A stretch of 64,000 nt of DNA from Oscillospiraceae bacterium (GTDB lineage: Bacteria > Bacillota > Clostridia > Oscillospirales > Ruminococcaceae), in assembly GCA_014799395.1 (NCBI GenBank), contig JAAVID010000053.1, forward strand, positions 1 through 64,000, written 5' to 3'. Of the stretch, positions 50,472-59,059 are shown piece by piece. How positions within the stretch are numbered: the stretch's first letter is position 1; every line of letters starts with the position of its first letter. The notes beneath the pieces are model-generated. The model saw only the letters and a list, made by a program, of their open reading frames with translations. It was not told the DNA's origin and did no database searches. A program made the translations under genes and the position numbers.

Positions 50472-53063
50472 ATGTCCGGGTTGGAAAATATTGTTTGGAC
50501 GGAAATATTCGGCGAGGCATGGCCGAAAATAATCGAGTTTTGCCCAGATATAGGCGGTTTTTTGATAAGTCACAAAACAAAGCAGGTTTTTCTTGATGAA
50601 AACGCCCGCACTCTCGGCGGTTTTGACGAAACGCCCGATTACGATAAAATGCTCGAGTTTATCAATAAACTGCCCGAGCATTACGAAAACGGCACGCAGC
50701 TTTCCGCTCAGATAGTTTCGTACAGCGACAATGATCTGACCGCGGGCATACTCAAGCGCAGCGAGGATTTTCGGGAGTGGGAGCGCAAGTCGATATTGCC
50801 GGTGTGCGAAAATTCGCGGCTGGTGCTGGAGATCTCGCAGAACACCGCGCCGTCTCTGCTCGCACTTATTGAGTTTGGAACAAAGGGCGGCTTCGAGCCG
50901 ACGAAATATCAGATATTCGACGCGCTCACGGCGATGATAAAATATTCCCCAAAGGGCACCCTTACTTCGGTTCATTCGGCTAACCGCTTCTGGCTGTATA
51001 TCCCGAATTTTATCGGAAAAGGCGTTGAGTTCCTCGAGGAATTGAGCGGCATTATAGAAGAGGAGACCGCCGAGGGCTTTTCAAGCGACAGGCAGATTCG
51101 TCTCTCCGCCGGTATCGGAGAGGACAGCGCTCCGCTCGCGAAGAGAATGAGCACCGCCGAGTACGCGCTTTATGAGGCGGGAATGAAGGGTATCGGAAGC
51201 GTCATAGGCTATTCCGTTGAGCAGTACGAGAGCAATAAGGACGAATTCGAGAAGATGAGCCGCTTTTCACGGCTTATCAACGAAAATCTGTTCTTGTATC
51301 ACTTTCAGCCTATCGTCAGCGCGAAGGACGGCAAGATACTCGCGTATGAAATGCTTATGCGAAGCGACAGCAGTATAGGAATGTACCCGCTTGAGATACT
51401 CGACTGCGCGGAAAAGGCGCGCAGGCTTTACGACATCGAAAAGGCGACTATCACAAACGCGTTGGACATTATCGGCAAACACCAGGATCTGCTGAAAAAC
51501 CGCAAGCTGTTTGTAAACTCCATAACCGCGCATATGCTCACCGAGGAGGACTGGCATTCGCTGGAGGAGGAATACGGCGAGCTTATGGAGAAAATGGTCA
51601 TCGAGTTTACCGAGCAGACCGAGATAGACGACGCAAAGCTGGCGTCTATCCATCAGCGGCTCGGACGGAGGAATATAAAGCTCGCGGTCGACGATTACGG
51701 CACGGGTTATTCAAATACCTCCAACCTTATCCGCTACAATCCGGACTATGTAAAGATAGACCGCGCTTTGATAGAGGGAATACATACCAAGCCCAAAATA
51801 CGCAAGCTGGTCTCGGGAATTATCGAGTTTATCCACGCAAACGGCTATCAGGCGCTCGCGGAGGGCGTTGAGACCTACGAGGAGCTCCAGACGATGATAC
51901 AGCTCGGCGCGGACCTCATACAGGGCTATTACACCTCCAAGCCCAAGCCCGTTATGCTGTTGGAGATCTCCGAGAACATTATCCGCGACATAGAAAATAT
52001 CAACCTTGAAAGCTCGGGCAGTATTTCCCGCGCGTATCACCCGTCGGAGGGCGAAACGGTCGATCTGTGTATGATTAAGGCGGACAATTACAGCTCGGTA
52101 TTCGTGGAAACGCCGAACGTCACTTTCAAGGGAAGATCGGATATTCTGCTCGATACGCTGTTTGTTATCAAGGACGGGCTCAAAACCAAGATCGTCCTCG
52201 ACAATGTACGGGTAAAGACCGATAAGGATTCGCCCACTATAATGCTTGGCGTTAATTCCGTGGTGGAGATAGTGACGGAGGGCAGAACCGAACTGGACGG
52301 CAAGGGAATATACGTTCCCAAAACCGCGTCCCTCACCTTTACCGGTAAAGGCGAGCTGAGGGTCATCTCCAACAGAGCGGACTGCTACGCCGTAGGTACG
52401 GACAGCAAGGAAACTCCCGGAAATATTGTGTTCTCGATGGAGGGGCGCTGCTACGTTGAGGCAAACGGCGATAATGTTGTCGCGATAGGCGGCGGCAAGA
52501 ACCATTGCTCCAATGTTATTCAGCTCGTCAGCGGCGATGTTACGGTCGTATGCTCGGGCAGAAAGTGCGTAGCCATTGGCATTACCGACGGAAACGGGAT
52601 CATCGATATTGAGAACTGCAAATGCACGGTTAATATCAACGCTCCCGACGCGGTGGGCGTAGGCTCGTTTGTCGGAACCGTCGATGTGCAGATGAAGAAT
52701 TTCCTTTCGGAAATGCGGCTAAGCGGTATCAACGCCGCCGGAATAGGCACGCTCGAGGGCGGCGCGGGCAAGATAATGATGCGAAACGGCAATATCAACT
52801 GCAATATGAACGGACGTACCATAAACTGCATAGGAACACGCAAGGGCAATACAAACTGCAATGTCAGCAACTGCACCGTAAAGTTCTATTGCGAGGGCGG
52901 CTCGGTAAGCGGTATAGGCGATATATACGGCGACGGTGACGTTTATATTGAGGAAACGGGAATGGATTTCAAATTCCTTACGGGCGAGGGCTTGGCTTAC
53001 GGAAGCCGAAGCGGTCTTGTTCAAGCGAAAAATTGCGTAGAGCAGATGAGCATAAATCCTTAA
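50472..53063 (+). CDS. EAL-domain c-di-GMP phosphodiesterase fused to a beta-solenoid-like domain
   Basis: 863-residue protein without signal peptide or clear membrane helix. Residues about 1-140 are unassigned, about 140-250 look like a degenerate GGDEF-type domain (no GGDEF), and about 265-500 are an EAL domain. Its catalytic residues appear intact: E in YEMLMR (293), N in FVNS (349), E in EFTEQ, DD in VDDYG (407-408), K in VKID (428), E in AEGVET (464) and Q in LIQGYY (484), so it should cleave c-di-GMP. About 525-863 is Gly/Ile/Val/Asn-rich with repeated xxGIGxxxG units (VVAIGGG, CVAIGITDG, AVGVGSFVG, AAGIGTLEGG, INCIGTRKG, VSGIGDIYG), like a parallel beta-solenoid. The tail's role is unknown. 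Confidence 0.88.
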   Translation: MSGLENIVWTEIFGEAWPKIIEFCPDIGGFLISHKTKQVFLDENARTLGGFDETPDYDKMLEFINKLPEHYENGTQLSAQIVSYSDNDLTAGILKRSEDFREWERKSILPVCENSRLVLEISQNTAPSLLALIEFGTKGGFEPTKYQIFDALTAMIKYSPKGTLTSVHSANRFWLYIPNFIGKGVEFLEELSGIIEEETAEGFSSDRQIRLSAGIGEDSAPLAKRMSTAEYALYEAGMKGIGSVIGYSVEQYESNKDEFEKMSRFSRLINENLFLYHFQPIVSAKDGKILAYEMLMRSDSSIGMYPLEILDCAEKARRLYDIEKATITNALDIIGKHQDLLKNRKLFVNSITAHMLTEEDWHSLEEEYGELMEKMVIEFTEQTEIDDAKLASIHQRLGRRNIKLAVDDYGTGYSNTSNLIRYNPDYVKIDRALIEGIHTKPKIRKLVSGIIEFIHANGYQALAEGVETYEELQTMIQLGADLIQGYYTSKPKPVMLLEISENIIRDIENINLESSGSISRAYHPSEGETVDLCMIKADNYSSVFVETPNVTFKGRSDILLDTLFVIKDGLKTKIVLDNVRVKTDKDSPTIMLGVNSVVEIVTEGRTELDGKGIYVPKTASLTFTGKGELRVISNRADCYAVGTDSKETPGNIVFSMEGRCYVEANGDNVVAIGGGKNHCSNVIQLVSGDVTVVCSGRKCVAIGITDGNGIIDIENCKCTVNINAPDAVGVGSFVGTVDVQMKNFLSEMRLSGINAAGIGTLEGGAGKIMMRNGNINCNMNGRTINCIGTRKGNTNCNVSNCTVKFYCEGGSVSGIGDIYGDGDVYIEETGMDFKFLTGEGLAYGSRSGLVQAKNCVEQMSINP

Positions 53064-53077
53064 AAATACAATATAAA

Positions 53078-53286
53078 GGGGAGCGGTTACGCTCCCCCTG
53101 CTTGTAGAAAAAGAATTTTTTACTCGCATTTCCCAGACTGGCGAGAAACACTCGCAGACGAGGAAAGGCTCGCGCGGCAAGCCTTTGTGGCTGCCGCGTG
53201 AGCCTTGACGAAGTAAGCGCCGCCGCAAAGCGGCGGCGCGGTGCGAGGGTTTATCGACAGTCTGAGGGGAGCGGTTACCGCTCCCC
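53078..53286. repeat. Nested hairpin element between convergent genes
   Basis: Two near-copies of one hairpin bracket this stretch: GGGGAGCG/CGCTCCCC (53078-53097) and GGGGAGCGG/CCGCTCCCC (53266-53286, followed by CTTTTG and able to terminate the EAL gene). Between them are a 15-bp stem AAGGCTCGCGCGGCA/TGCCGCGTGAGCCTT (53165-53206), a perfect GCGCCGCCGC/GCGGCGGCGC stem (53217-53239), and CAGACTG/CAGTCTG at the flanks. It holds no gene. It looks like a palindromic insertion into a terminator. Confidence 0.55.
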
Positions 53287-53309
53287 CTTTTGTTGTTCGG
53301 TTAATTCGA

Positions 53310-55832
53310 TCAGCCGAGGACTACCTCAACCGTGTGCTCTCCGCCGTCAAACGCGGGGATAACATTTCCGTCAACGGGCTTGCCGTCTACCGTCATAGAC
53401 TTAACGCCCGAGCAAACGTGGTTGGGATTGGACACGCTTACATTGTAGGTCGCGCCGCGGAACTGACGGGAGATCTTAAAGCCGTCCCACTCATGAGGAA
53501 TGGACGGGTCGATCTTCAAGCCCTCATACTGCGGCTTAACGCCGAGGATATACTGCGAGATAGCAACGAAGTTCCACGCTGCCGTACCCGTGAGCCACGA
53601 GTTCTTTGCCTCGCCGTGACGCTTGCCGTCCTTACCCGCGATCATCTGCGCGTATACATACGGCTCGGTGCGGTGCAGGTCGCTCATCTCCTCGCGGAAC
53701 GCGGGAGCTATCTTGCTGTAATACTCAAACGCCTTGTCGCCGTGTCCGACAGCCGCCTCAGCGCAGATTATCCACGCGTTGTTGTGGCAGAACACGCCCG
53801 CGTTCTCCTTGTAGCCGCCCGGATAGGTGGAAATTTCGCCGTACTCGATCTTGTAGGTCGTGAACGCGGGATTGTTCAGCACCAGACCGTGCTTGCTGTT
53901 GAGGTACTTGTCAACGCTTTCGAGGGTCTTGATGTCGCAGCCCTTGTCCTTGCCGAGACCCGCGAGAACGCACCAGCCCTGCGGCTCGATGAATATCTTG
54001 CCCTCCTCGCACTCGTGAGAGCCGACCTTATTGCCGTTGTGATCGTAAGCGCGGAGGAACCACTCGCCGTCGTAGCCCTTTTCAACGGTAGCCTTGCGCA
54101 TCTTTTCAATTTCCGCCTCGGCGCGCTTAGCCTCGGCTTCGTCGCCCTTAAGACGGCACATAGCCGCGTACTCGGGAGCGATAAAGCAGAACATACCCGC
54201 GATCATCACGGATTCCGCGTTCTGCGAATAGAACGGAGGATTCGGGAATATTTCCTTGTTGTTGTAGGTCTGGAAGCTCTCGCCGGGCTTGTCGGAGAAG
54301 CAGGAGAGGTTCAGGCAGTCGTTCCAGTCGGCACGGCCCGAAAGCGGCAGACCGTGCGGTCCGATCTTCGTGCAGACGTGATTGAACGCGCGCTTGCAGT
54401 GGTCGAGCATGGTGTCCGCGAGCTCCGCCTTGTTCTCGTAAGGAACCTTCTCGTCGAGAATGGAAACGTCGCCCGTTTCCTTAACGTACTGCGCAACGGC
54501 GAGGATCATCCACAGCGGATCGTCGTTGAAGTTGGAACCGAGCTCGTGGTTGCCCATCTTGGTGAGCGGCTGATACTGGTGATACGCGCCGCCGTCCTCG
54601 AGCATAGTAGCCGCGAGGTCGATAAGGCGCTCTCTCGCGCGCTCGGGTATCTGGTGAACGAAGCCGAGCAAGTCCTGATTGGAATCGCGGAAGCCCATTC
54701 CGCGTCCGATACCGCTCTCGAAGTAGGAAGCGGAACGCGACATATTAAAGGTTACCATACACTGATACTGGTTCCAGATGTTGACCATACGGTTGACCTT
54801 CTCGTCGGGAGAGTTGACCGTATACTGCGTGAGCAGCTTGTCCCAGTAATTTTTAAGGCTCTCGAACAGCTTGTCCGCCTTTGCGGGAGTATTGCAGAGG
54901 TCGATCATCTCAAGCGCCTTTTTCTTGTTGATAACGTTCTTGAGCTCCTTTTTGCCGCCAACGCCGTCAACGGTGTAGGAAGCGATGATGCCGTCGTAGT
55001 TGCCGCTCTTGTCGAACTTCTCCTCAACGGGCATTTCAACGTAGCCCAGACAGAATACGAGCTCCTTGCTCTCGCCGGGAGCGAGCTCCAGTTCGATATA
55101 ATGAGAAGCGATAGGCGACCAGCCCTCCGCAACGGAGTTGTGGGGCTTGCCCTCGAATACCGCGTCGGGGCGCTCAAAGCCGTTGTACAAGCCGAGGAAG
55201 CTCTCGCGGTCGGTGTCGAAGCCCTGCACGGGAACGTTTACGGTGTAGAACGCGAAGTGATCGCGGCGCTCTTTATACTCGGTCTTGTGATAGATCGTCG
55301 AGCCGACGATCTCGACCTCGCCCGTGTTGTAGTTTCTCTGGAAATTAGTGGTATCGTCGTTAGCGTCCCACAAGCACCATTCGAGGAAGCTCGTGAGCTT
55401 GAGCGACTTCTTGTCGCTGCTTTCGTTTGTGATGGTGACTTTCTGTATCTCGCCGTTGAAGTCCTGCGGAACGAAGAACTTGACGCTTGCCTTAACGCCG
55501 TTCTTCTTGCCCGTGATTATCGTATAGCCCAGACCGTGGCGGCACTCGTACTCGTCAAGCTCCGTCTTTACGGGAGACCAGCCGGGATTCCACACGGTAT
55601 CGCCGTCCTTGAGGTAGAAGTATCTTCCGCCCATATCAACGGGAACGTTGTTGTAGCGGTAACGTGTAATTCTGCGCAGACGCGCGTCCTTGTAGAAGCT
55701 GTATCCTCCCGCCGTGTTGGAGATCAGCGAAAAGAACCCTTGAGTTCCCAGATAATTGATCCACGGATACGGGGTACGCGGAGATGTGATGACATACTCC
55801 TTTGCCTTGTCGTCAAAATGCCCAAATTTCAT
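53310..55832 (-). CDS. GH94 cellobiose phosphorylase
   Basis: 840-residue cytoplasmic enzyme of glycoside hydrolase family 94 that splits cellobiose with phosphate to glucose 1-phosphate and glucose, saving ATP in cellulose or mannan users. It opens with [29 protein letters not shown], carries [31 protein letters not shown] and the catalytic Asp in [11 protein letters not shown]. These agree closely with clostridial cellobiose phosphorylases as I remember them; cellodextrin specificity cannot be excluded. AAAGGACGG precedes ATG 55832. A perfect cre box lies upstream of its promoter. The 889-codon plus-strand ORF over the gene is a shadow. Confidence 0.93.
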   Translation of the reverse strand: MKFGHFDDKAKEYVITSPRTPYPWINYLGTQGFFSLISNTAGGYSFYKDARLRRITRYRYNNVPVDMGGRYFYLKDGDTVWNPGWSPVKTELDEYECRHGLGYTIITGKKNGVKASVKFFVPQDFNGEIQKVTITNESSDKKSLKLTSFLEWCLWDANDDTTNFQRNYNTGEVEIVGSTIYHKTEYKERRDHFAFYTVNVPVQGFDTDRESFLGLYNGFERPDAVFEGKPHNSVAEGWSPIASHYIELELAPGESKELVFCLGYVEMPVEEKFDKSGNYDGIIASYTVDGVGGKKELKNVINKKKALEMIDLCNTPAKADKLFESLKNYWDKLLTQYTVNSPDEKVNRMVNIWNQYQCMVTFNMSRSASYFESGIGRGMGFRDSNQDLLGFVHQIPERARERLIDLAATMLEDGGAYHQYQPLTKMGNHELGSNFNDDPLWMILAVAQYVKETGDVSILDEKVPYENKAELADTMLDHCKRAFNHVCTKIGPHGLPLSGRADWNDCLNLSCFSDKPGESFQTYNNKEIFPNPPFYSQNAESVMIAGMFCFIAPEYAAMCRLKGDEAEAKRAEAEIEKMRKATVEKGYDGEWFLRAYDHNGNKVGSHECEEGKIFIEPQGWCVLAGLGKDKGCDIKTLESVDKYLNSKHGLVLNNPAFTTYKIEYGEISTYPGGYKENAGVFCHNNAWIICAEAAVGHGDKAFEYYSKIAPAFREEMSDLHRTEPYVYAQMIAGKDGKRHGEAKNSWLTGTAAWNFVAISQYILGVKPQYEGLKIDPSIPHEWDGFKISRQFRGATYNVSVSNPNHVCSGVKSMTVDGKPVDGNVIPAFDGGEHTVEVVLG

Positions 55833-55874
55833 AAGATAGACCGTCCTTTCGGGAATATAATTTTCTCCACTTTA

Positions 55875-55903
55875 AGTATACAACAAATATGTAAAAAATA
55901 CAA
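55875..55903 (-). promoter_or_regulatory. Promoter of the GH94 gene
   Basis: Minus-strand TTGTAT (55898-55903), 17 bases, TATACT (55875-55880). Confidence 0.65.
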
Positions 55904-55907
55904 GTGC

Positions 55908-55921
55908 TGAAAACGGTTACA
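55908..55921. promoter_or_regulatory. Perfect cre-type operator
   Basis: TGAAAACGGTTACA matches the cre consensus TGWAANCGNTNWCA at every position. It lies four bases upstream of the -35 of the GH94 promoter. CcpA (catabolite control) or another LacI-family regulator should bind here; an upstream site can activate as well as repress. Confidence 0.75.
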
Positions 55922-56027
55922 CACCGAATATATATATAACAAATTTTCACAGTGTTTTATGTTGAAATTGCCGAAAATCAATTTGACTTAACAATATATC
56001 TTGATGGTTAGCTGAATTTGCCTATAT

Positions 56028-56064
56028 GCCGGAAGCCCGTAGAAATACGGGCTTCCGGCTTTTT
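56028..56064. terminator. Strong terminator at the host-phage junction
   Basis: GCCGGAAGCCCGT (56028-56040) pairs perfectly with ACGGGCTTCCGGC (56047-56059), followed by TTTTTG on the plus strand. Twenty-odd bases later the first phage-type gene starts. The 115 bases between this and the cre box are AT-rich (ATATATATATAAC) with no gene. Confidence 0.8.
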
Positions 56065-56088
56065 GTATTTTGAGAAAGAAGGGTAATG

Positions 56089-56475
56089 ATGATCGAGTTG
56101 AAGTGCGACAGGTGCGGTGAGAGCTGCGATTTGCAGGCAAGAGTGATCGACGTTCACGTTGTTAGTAATCCTAATCCCGTGAGATTTGAGGACATCGGCG
56201 AGATCTGCTTGACCGATAATTCGTCGCATATACGGTATATGCTTTGCCAGAAGTGTTATGACAAGCTGCGCTTTCCCAATCCATATTGCAAGGGTGAAAA
56301 GCTCGTAGCTGAGATCAAAAATTCGGGAGCCGATTGCATAGAAAGACACGGAGAATGGCTTGTTAGCGGAGACTGCTATGAATGTTCAGAATGCGGCGGT
56401 GGCTCAACGGTAGGAACTAATCCATATTGCTGGAAGTGCGGTGCCAAGATGAGCCAAGCAAACGAAGAAGGGTGA
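56089..56475 (+). CDS. Small Cys-rich zinc-ribbon protein (phage)
   Basis: 128 residues with three Cys pairs: KCDRCGESC near the start, MLCQKC in the middle and a C-terminal zinc ribbon CSECGG...YCWKCGAKM. The second of two adjacent ATG codons is chosen because it stands five bases after AAGAAGGG. Such proteins are frequent in the accessory part of Firmicute phages next to terminase; no function is known. Lower GC than the host genes. Confidence 0.78.
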   Translation: MIELKCDRCGESCDLQARVIDVHVVSNPNPVRFEDIGEICLTDNSSHIRYMLCQKCYDKLRFPNPYCKGEKLVAEIKNSGADCIERHGEWLVSGDCYECSECGGGSTVGTNPYCWKCGAKMSQANEEG

Positions 56476-56483
56476 GTGGAACA

Positions 56484-56936
56484 ATGTGTGACAGTATGGC
56501 TGATTTTTTCTTGCTTTCGCATTGTGACATTGATACTTTTGATGACGAGGGCTTAGACAATTATTATCGTCGCCGTCATAGATCCAGCAGCTATTCTTAC
56601 AGTCGTCCTTACGACCCCGTGTATTATTCGAGACTGGTGGCGGTGTGCGAAAGGTGCGGTGCGAAATATGATAACCTACAACGCTCTGTAGCTGAAACAG
56701 CCAAAGAGGCGCGAATAGACGGGTGGCAGATAGAACGAAATGCAAAAGGTTACGAGTGGTACTGTCCTAAATGCAAAGCGTTGCACGATTTTGAAAATAT
56801 TGCGCCTTCAAATTTTGGCAGGTGGATTTATGGTGAGTACGATATTCCGCATTGTTCGGAGTGCGGGGCTGAGGTAAAAGAAATATCGCCGTTTTGTCCT
56901 CAGTGTGGCGTAAGAATGGAGGAAGATGACGATTGA
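56484..56936 (+). CDS. Zinc-ribbon protein (phage)
   Basis: 150 residues from ATG 56484 (AAGGGTGAG upstream; the track starts 19 codons early). A basic Tyr/Arg/Ser stretch (YYRRRHRSSSYSYSRPYD) is followed by a Cys pair VCERCG, a second WYCPKC and a C-terminal HCSECGAEV...FCPQCG ribbon. Overlaps the next gene by 11 bases. Function unknown. Confidence 0.78.
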   Translation: MCDSMADFFLLSHCDIDTFDDEGLDNYYRRRHRSSSYSYSRPYDPVYYSRLVAVCERCGAKYDNLQRSVAETAKEARIDGWQIERNAKGYEWYCPKCKALHDFENIAPSNFGRWIYGEYDIPHCSECGAEVKEISPFCPQCGVRMEEDDD

Positions 56937-57267
56937 AAAAGCTATCGCGCTGATGAAAAACGAGGTTGCCTGTATTGAACGTGCGAATAACTGTGACAGA
57001 GATTGTGAAAAGTGCGAGCTTGTTCGGGAAGATACCGAATTGCTGACCGCTTATTCTATGGCAATAGCAGCGTTGGAAAGAACAGCTTCTGCGAGCTGGG
57101 TGTGGAGTGATAACGCCATTGACTGGAATATAGGAGCGTATGTGTGTAGTGCCTGTGGATCGAGAAACGAAAATTTGCTTCAAGGTGTAAATCCGTATAG
57201 CTGTTCCGGCTCTAAATTCTGCCCTCAGTGTGGTAAGGAAATGCACGGAAAGGATAACAAAGAATGA
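56926..57267 (+). CDS. Zinc-ribbon protein (phage)
   Basis: 113 residues. N-terminal helix (TIEKAIALMKNEVACIERA), a Cys cluster CDRDCEKC, then a ribbon YVCSACG...FCPQCGKEM. The first half resembles small phage proteins that begin with an EKAIxxL helix. Overlaps both neighbours. Confidence 0.75.
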   Translation: MTIEKAIALMKNEVACIERANNCDRDCEKCELVREDTELLTAYSMAIAALERTASASWVWSDNAIDWNIGAYVCSACGSRNENLLQGVNPYSCSGSKFCPQCGKEMHGKDNKE

Positions 57268-57719
57268 ATTCTGCGCTTTTATCATCAAAGAATATGTGCT
57301 GGTGTACACCGCAGGACTTTTTCGACAAACTGAATGATGAATTCAATTTTGTACTTGACGCGGCGGCAACAGATAAAACGGCAAAGTGCAGTTTGTACTA
57401 TACGCCAGAGACGGACGGGCTTTCACAAAGTTGGGACTGCGGCGGCGCGGTTTTCTGCAATCCGCCTTACGGTCGTGAGATCGGCAAGTGGGTTCAGAAA
57501 GCGTATCGTGAAGCGACGCGCGCGGGCGGGGGGGGGGAGCCGATTGTGCTACTCATTCCTGCACGAACAGATACGAGCTATTTTCACGACTACATATACG
57601 GAAAAGCAGAGATCCGGTTTATCCGAGGGAGACTTCGGTTTACGGACGATAATGGCAACGCTGCGGATCCCGCTCCGTTTCCGTCTATGGTGGTTATCTA
57701 TAATCAGAAAGGACGGTGA
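57264..57719 (+). CDS. Phage DNA N-6-adenine methyltransferase (Dam type)
   Basis: 151-residue adenine methyltransferase of the phage Dam family. It starts with WCTPQDFFDKLNDEF, has LDAAATDKTAKC and the catalytic NPPY in VFCNPPYGREI, and LLIPARTDTSYFHDYIY. It probably protects phage DNA from restriction or controls packaging. A run of ten G (57528-57537) encodes AGGGGE between the catalytic motif and LLIPARTD; slippage there would shift the frame. Starts four bases before the previous stop. Confidence 0.92.
   Translation: MNSALLSSKNMCWCTPQDFFDKLNDEFNFVLDAAATDKTAKCSLYYTPETDGLSQSWDCGGAVFCNPPYGREIGKWVQKAYREATRAGGGGEPIVLLIPARTDTSYFHDYIYGKAEIRFIRGRLRFTDDNGNAADPAPFPSMVVIYNQKGR
57528..57537 (+). 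repeat. G10 homopolymer inside the dam gene
   Basis: Ten consecutive G in the reading frame of the methyltransferase. In the length shown the frame is open; a change of one base would truncate the protein. Confidence 0.9.
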
Positions 57720-57724
57720 GATCA

Positions 57725-58036
57725 GTGAATAGATCTACGGTTAAATATATCAGCCACAAAGCGTTGAAGTGCAGGTGCGTGCGTCATAATTACGATCAAA
57801 CTATCACGCTGAATGAGATTTGTCCTCAGTGTTATTCCGAAGAAGATGTACCCCCGTTTTGCGATGGGTGCGGCTTTTTACAAGTAGTTGAAAAACTCGC
57901 AGCCTACGAGGACACAGAACTTTCTCCTACGGAAGTTGTAGCATTGAAAGCGGATAACGCTCGATTGCACAAACTTCTCTATGAGGTTGAGGGCATTATT
58001 GCAAATACGAGTAAAAAGGAAGGAGGGTCAGTGTAA
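57725..58036 (+). CDS. Small Cys-containing phage protein
   Basis: 103 residues from GTG 57725, chosen because the AAAGGA site lies too close to GTG 57716. A Cys-rich first half (CRCVRH, ICPQCY, FCDGC) could bind zinc; the second half (VVEKLAAYEDTELSPTEVVALKADNARLHKLLYEVEG) is helical and coiled-coil-like, a form seen in many Clostridia phage proteins. Stop overlaps the next start (TAATG). Confidence 0.72.
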   Translation: MNRSTVKYISHKALKCRCVRHNYDQTITLNEICPQCYSEEDVPPFCDGCGFLQVVEKLAAYEDTELSPTEVVALKADNARLHKLLYEVEGIIANTSKKEGGSV

Positions 58037-58200
58037 TGGAATACGATAACAAAACGTTTGCTAAAAAGCTGCGTGAGGGAACAGTTACCAACGACAGCGG
58101 AATTGTCCTTGTTTCATCCGAAATGTGGGAACATATCCTCAGCAGAATTGAGCAGAGTGTTCTGATTAAAGATGATAGGAGTGACACGAATGAATGGTAA
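58036..58200 (+). CDS. Very small phage ORF (54 residues), absent from the ORF track
   Basis: ATG 58036 follows GGAAGGAGGG and overlaps the previous stop. The product starts MEYDNKTFAKKLREGTV and ends in SDTNEW. Good ribosome site, coupled start and an 11-base overlap with the following start support a real gene. Function unknown. Confidence 0.65.
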   Translation: MEYDNKTFAKKLREGTVTNDSGIVLVSSEMWEHILSRIEQSVLIKDDRSDTNEW

Positions 58201-58384
58201 GCCGAATACGCGTAAGCTATCCGTGCGAGTTACTCCGCAGACTGCGTTTAATCTGGAGCGATTGGCAGCTATGTCGGGTTTGAAAACAACAGGTCGCGTT
58301 GTAGATAAGCTCGTCCGTGAGAAAATGCTTTCGCTTAAAGAAACTGAGAAAATCACGAAGAAAGGAGAGAAGCGCAATGATTAA
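58190..58384 (+). CDS. Small RHH-like protein
   Basis: 64 residues from ATG 58190 (ATAGGAGTG upstream; the track adds six codons). KLSVRVTPQTAFNLERLAAMSGLKTTGRVVDKLVREKM has the beta-strand-helix-helix pattern of ribbon-helix-helix DNA-binding proteins. It might bind the operator-like repeats 400 bases downstream, but this is inference. Confidence 0.7.
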   Translation: MNGKPNTRKLSVRVTPQTAFNLERLAAMSGLKTTGRVVDKLVREKMLSLKETEKITKKGEKRND

Positions 58385-58781
58385 GGATTTTTCCCCTCAG
58401 AAGTACGACGGAGCAACCGCACTGCCGAGTTATGCAACGAATGTTCGTGCATATACACTCGTTGCCAGCGTACCTAACGGCTACGATATTACGCTGGCAA
58501 AGCTGACGGTTGGCGAGTCAAGTAGAGGAACGCCGCTGTCATATGCGCTGTTTGAGAGCTACACTGATCACGGCAAACGCGCAAAGGTGGCGAGGACTCG
58601 CGCGAGTGGAGATGATAGTGAGTTCATAGCAGTAAAAAATGCTATGATTGTCACAGGCGTAGAATTTCACCCCACGCTGTCGAAACCCTGCGAAGCCGTT
58701 ATGCAGGCGCTCGGAGAGTGGTTTATGGCAACAAATTCTGAAATTGAAAATATTGAGTTGGTGTCACAAACGTGCCATTGA
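58377..58781 (+). CDS. Phage hypothetical protein
   Basis: 134 residues from ATG 58377 (AAAGGAGAG upstream; the track starts 20 codons early). IKDFSPQKYDGATALPSYATNVRAYTLVASVPNGYDITLAK is followed by a mixed alpha/beta remainder. No family recognised. The stop lies within the following promoter. Confidence 0.75.
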   Translation: MIKDFSPQKYDGATALPSYATNVRAYTLVASVPNGYDITLAKLTVGESSRGTPLSYALFESYTDHGKRAKVARTRASGDDSEFIAVKNAMIVTGVEFHPTLSKPCEAVMQALGEWFMATNSEIENIELVSQTCH

Positions 58782-58838
58782 CTTGTCACTTTGAAGGTGC
58801 TATAATGGTATTGTAAAGAAATACGCCCACGCACCTTC
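58778..58838 (+). promoter_or_regulatory. Sigma-A promoter flanked by an inverted repeat
   Basis: TTGACT (58778-58783), 17 bases, TATAAT (58801-58806). GAAGGTGC (58793-58800) just before the -10 is matched by GCACCTTC (58831-58838) in the transcribed part, a possible operator or a 5' structure. Confidence 0.75.
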
Positions 58839-58960
58839 GTCCGAATTTCGGGGAGTGGTAAAAGCTCTCCGAAATACCGGACAAACGAGTGACGAAAATA
58901 CTAAGCATAAACAGCAACAAATGGCTTAACAAAGCGGTTTTTTGCGCTTTTACCCCTTGA
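58812..58960 (+). ncRNA. Candidate phage non-coding RNA
   Basis: The transcript from the promoter at 58778 crosses about 150 bases with no gene. It can form an 11-bp stem ATTTCGGGGAG/CTCTCCGAAAT (about 58844-58875) and ends near AAAGCG-GTTTTTTG-CGCTTT (58931-58950). A second promoter begins immediately afterwards, as expected if this is a separate unit. No family recognised; it could also be just an intergenic control region. Confidence 0.35.
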
Positions 58961-58966
58961 CATACG

Positions 58967-58995
58967 ATGTCTTTTGTGGTATAATATAAGTGTAA
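58967..58995 (+). promoter_or_regulatory. Consensus sigma-A promoter
   Basis: TTGACA (58967-58972), 17 bases, TATAAT (58990-58995). The leader has a GCCGC/GCGGC hairpin before the DUF488 gene. Confidence 0.85.
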
Positions 58996-59059
58996 ACAAA
59001 CTACTTGCAAATGCCGCTGTTATGCGGCTTTTGCCATTTTAGAAAGGTGTGTGAAGCGT

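Noticed and set aside
53241-55910. 889-codon plus-strand ORF opposite the GH94 gene
   Set aside because: It mirrors the third-position bias of a well-recognised phosphorylase gene; its translation is Arg/Leu/Val-rich and matches nothing, and it has no ribosome site.
58786-59010. 74-codon minus-strand ORF across the phage intergenic region
   Set aside because: It runs against two consensus plus-strand promoters and has no ribosome site or recognisable product.
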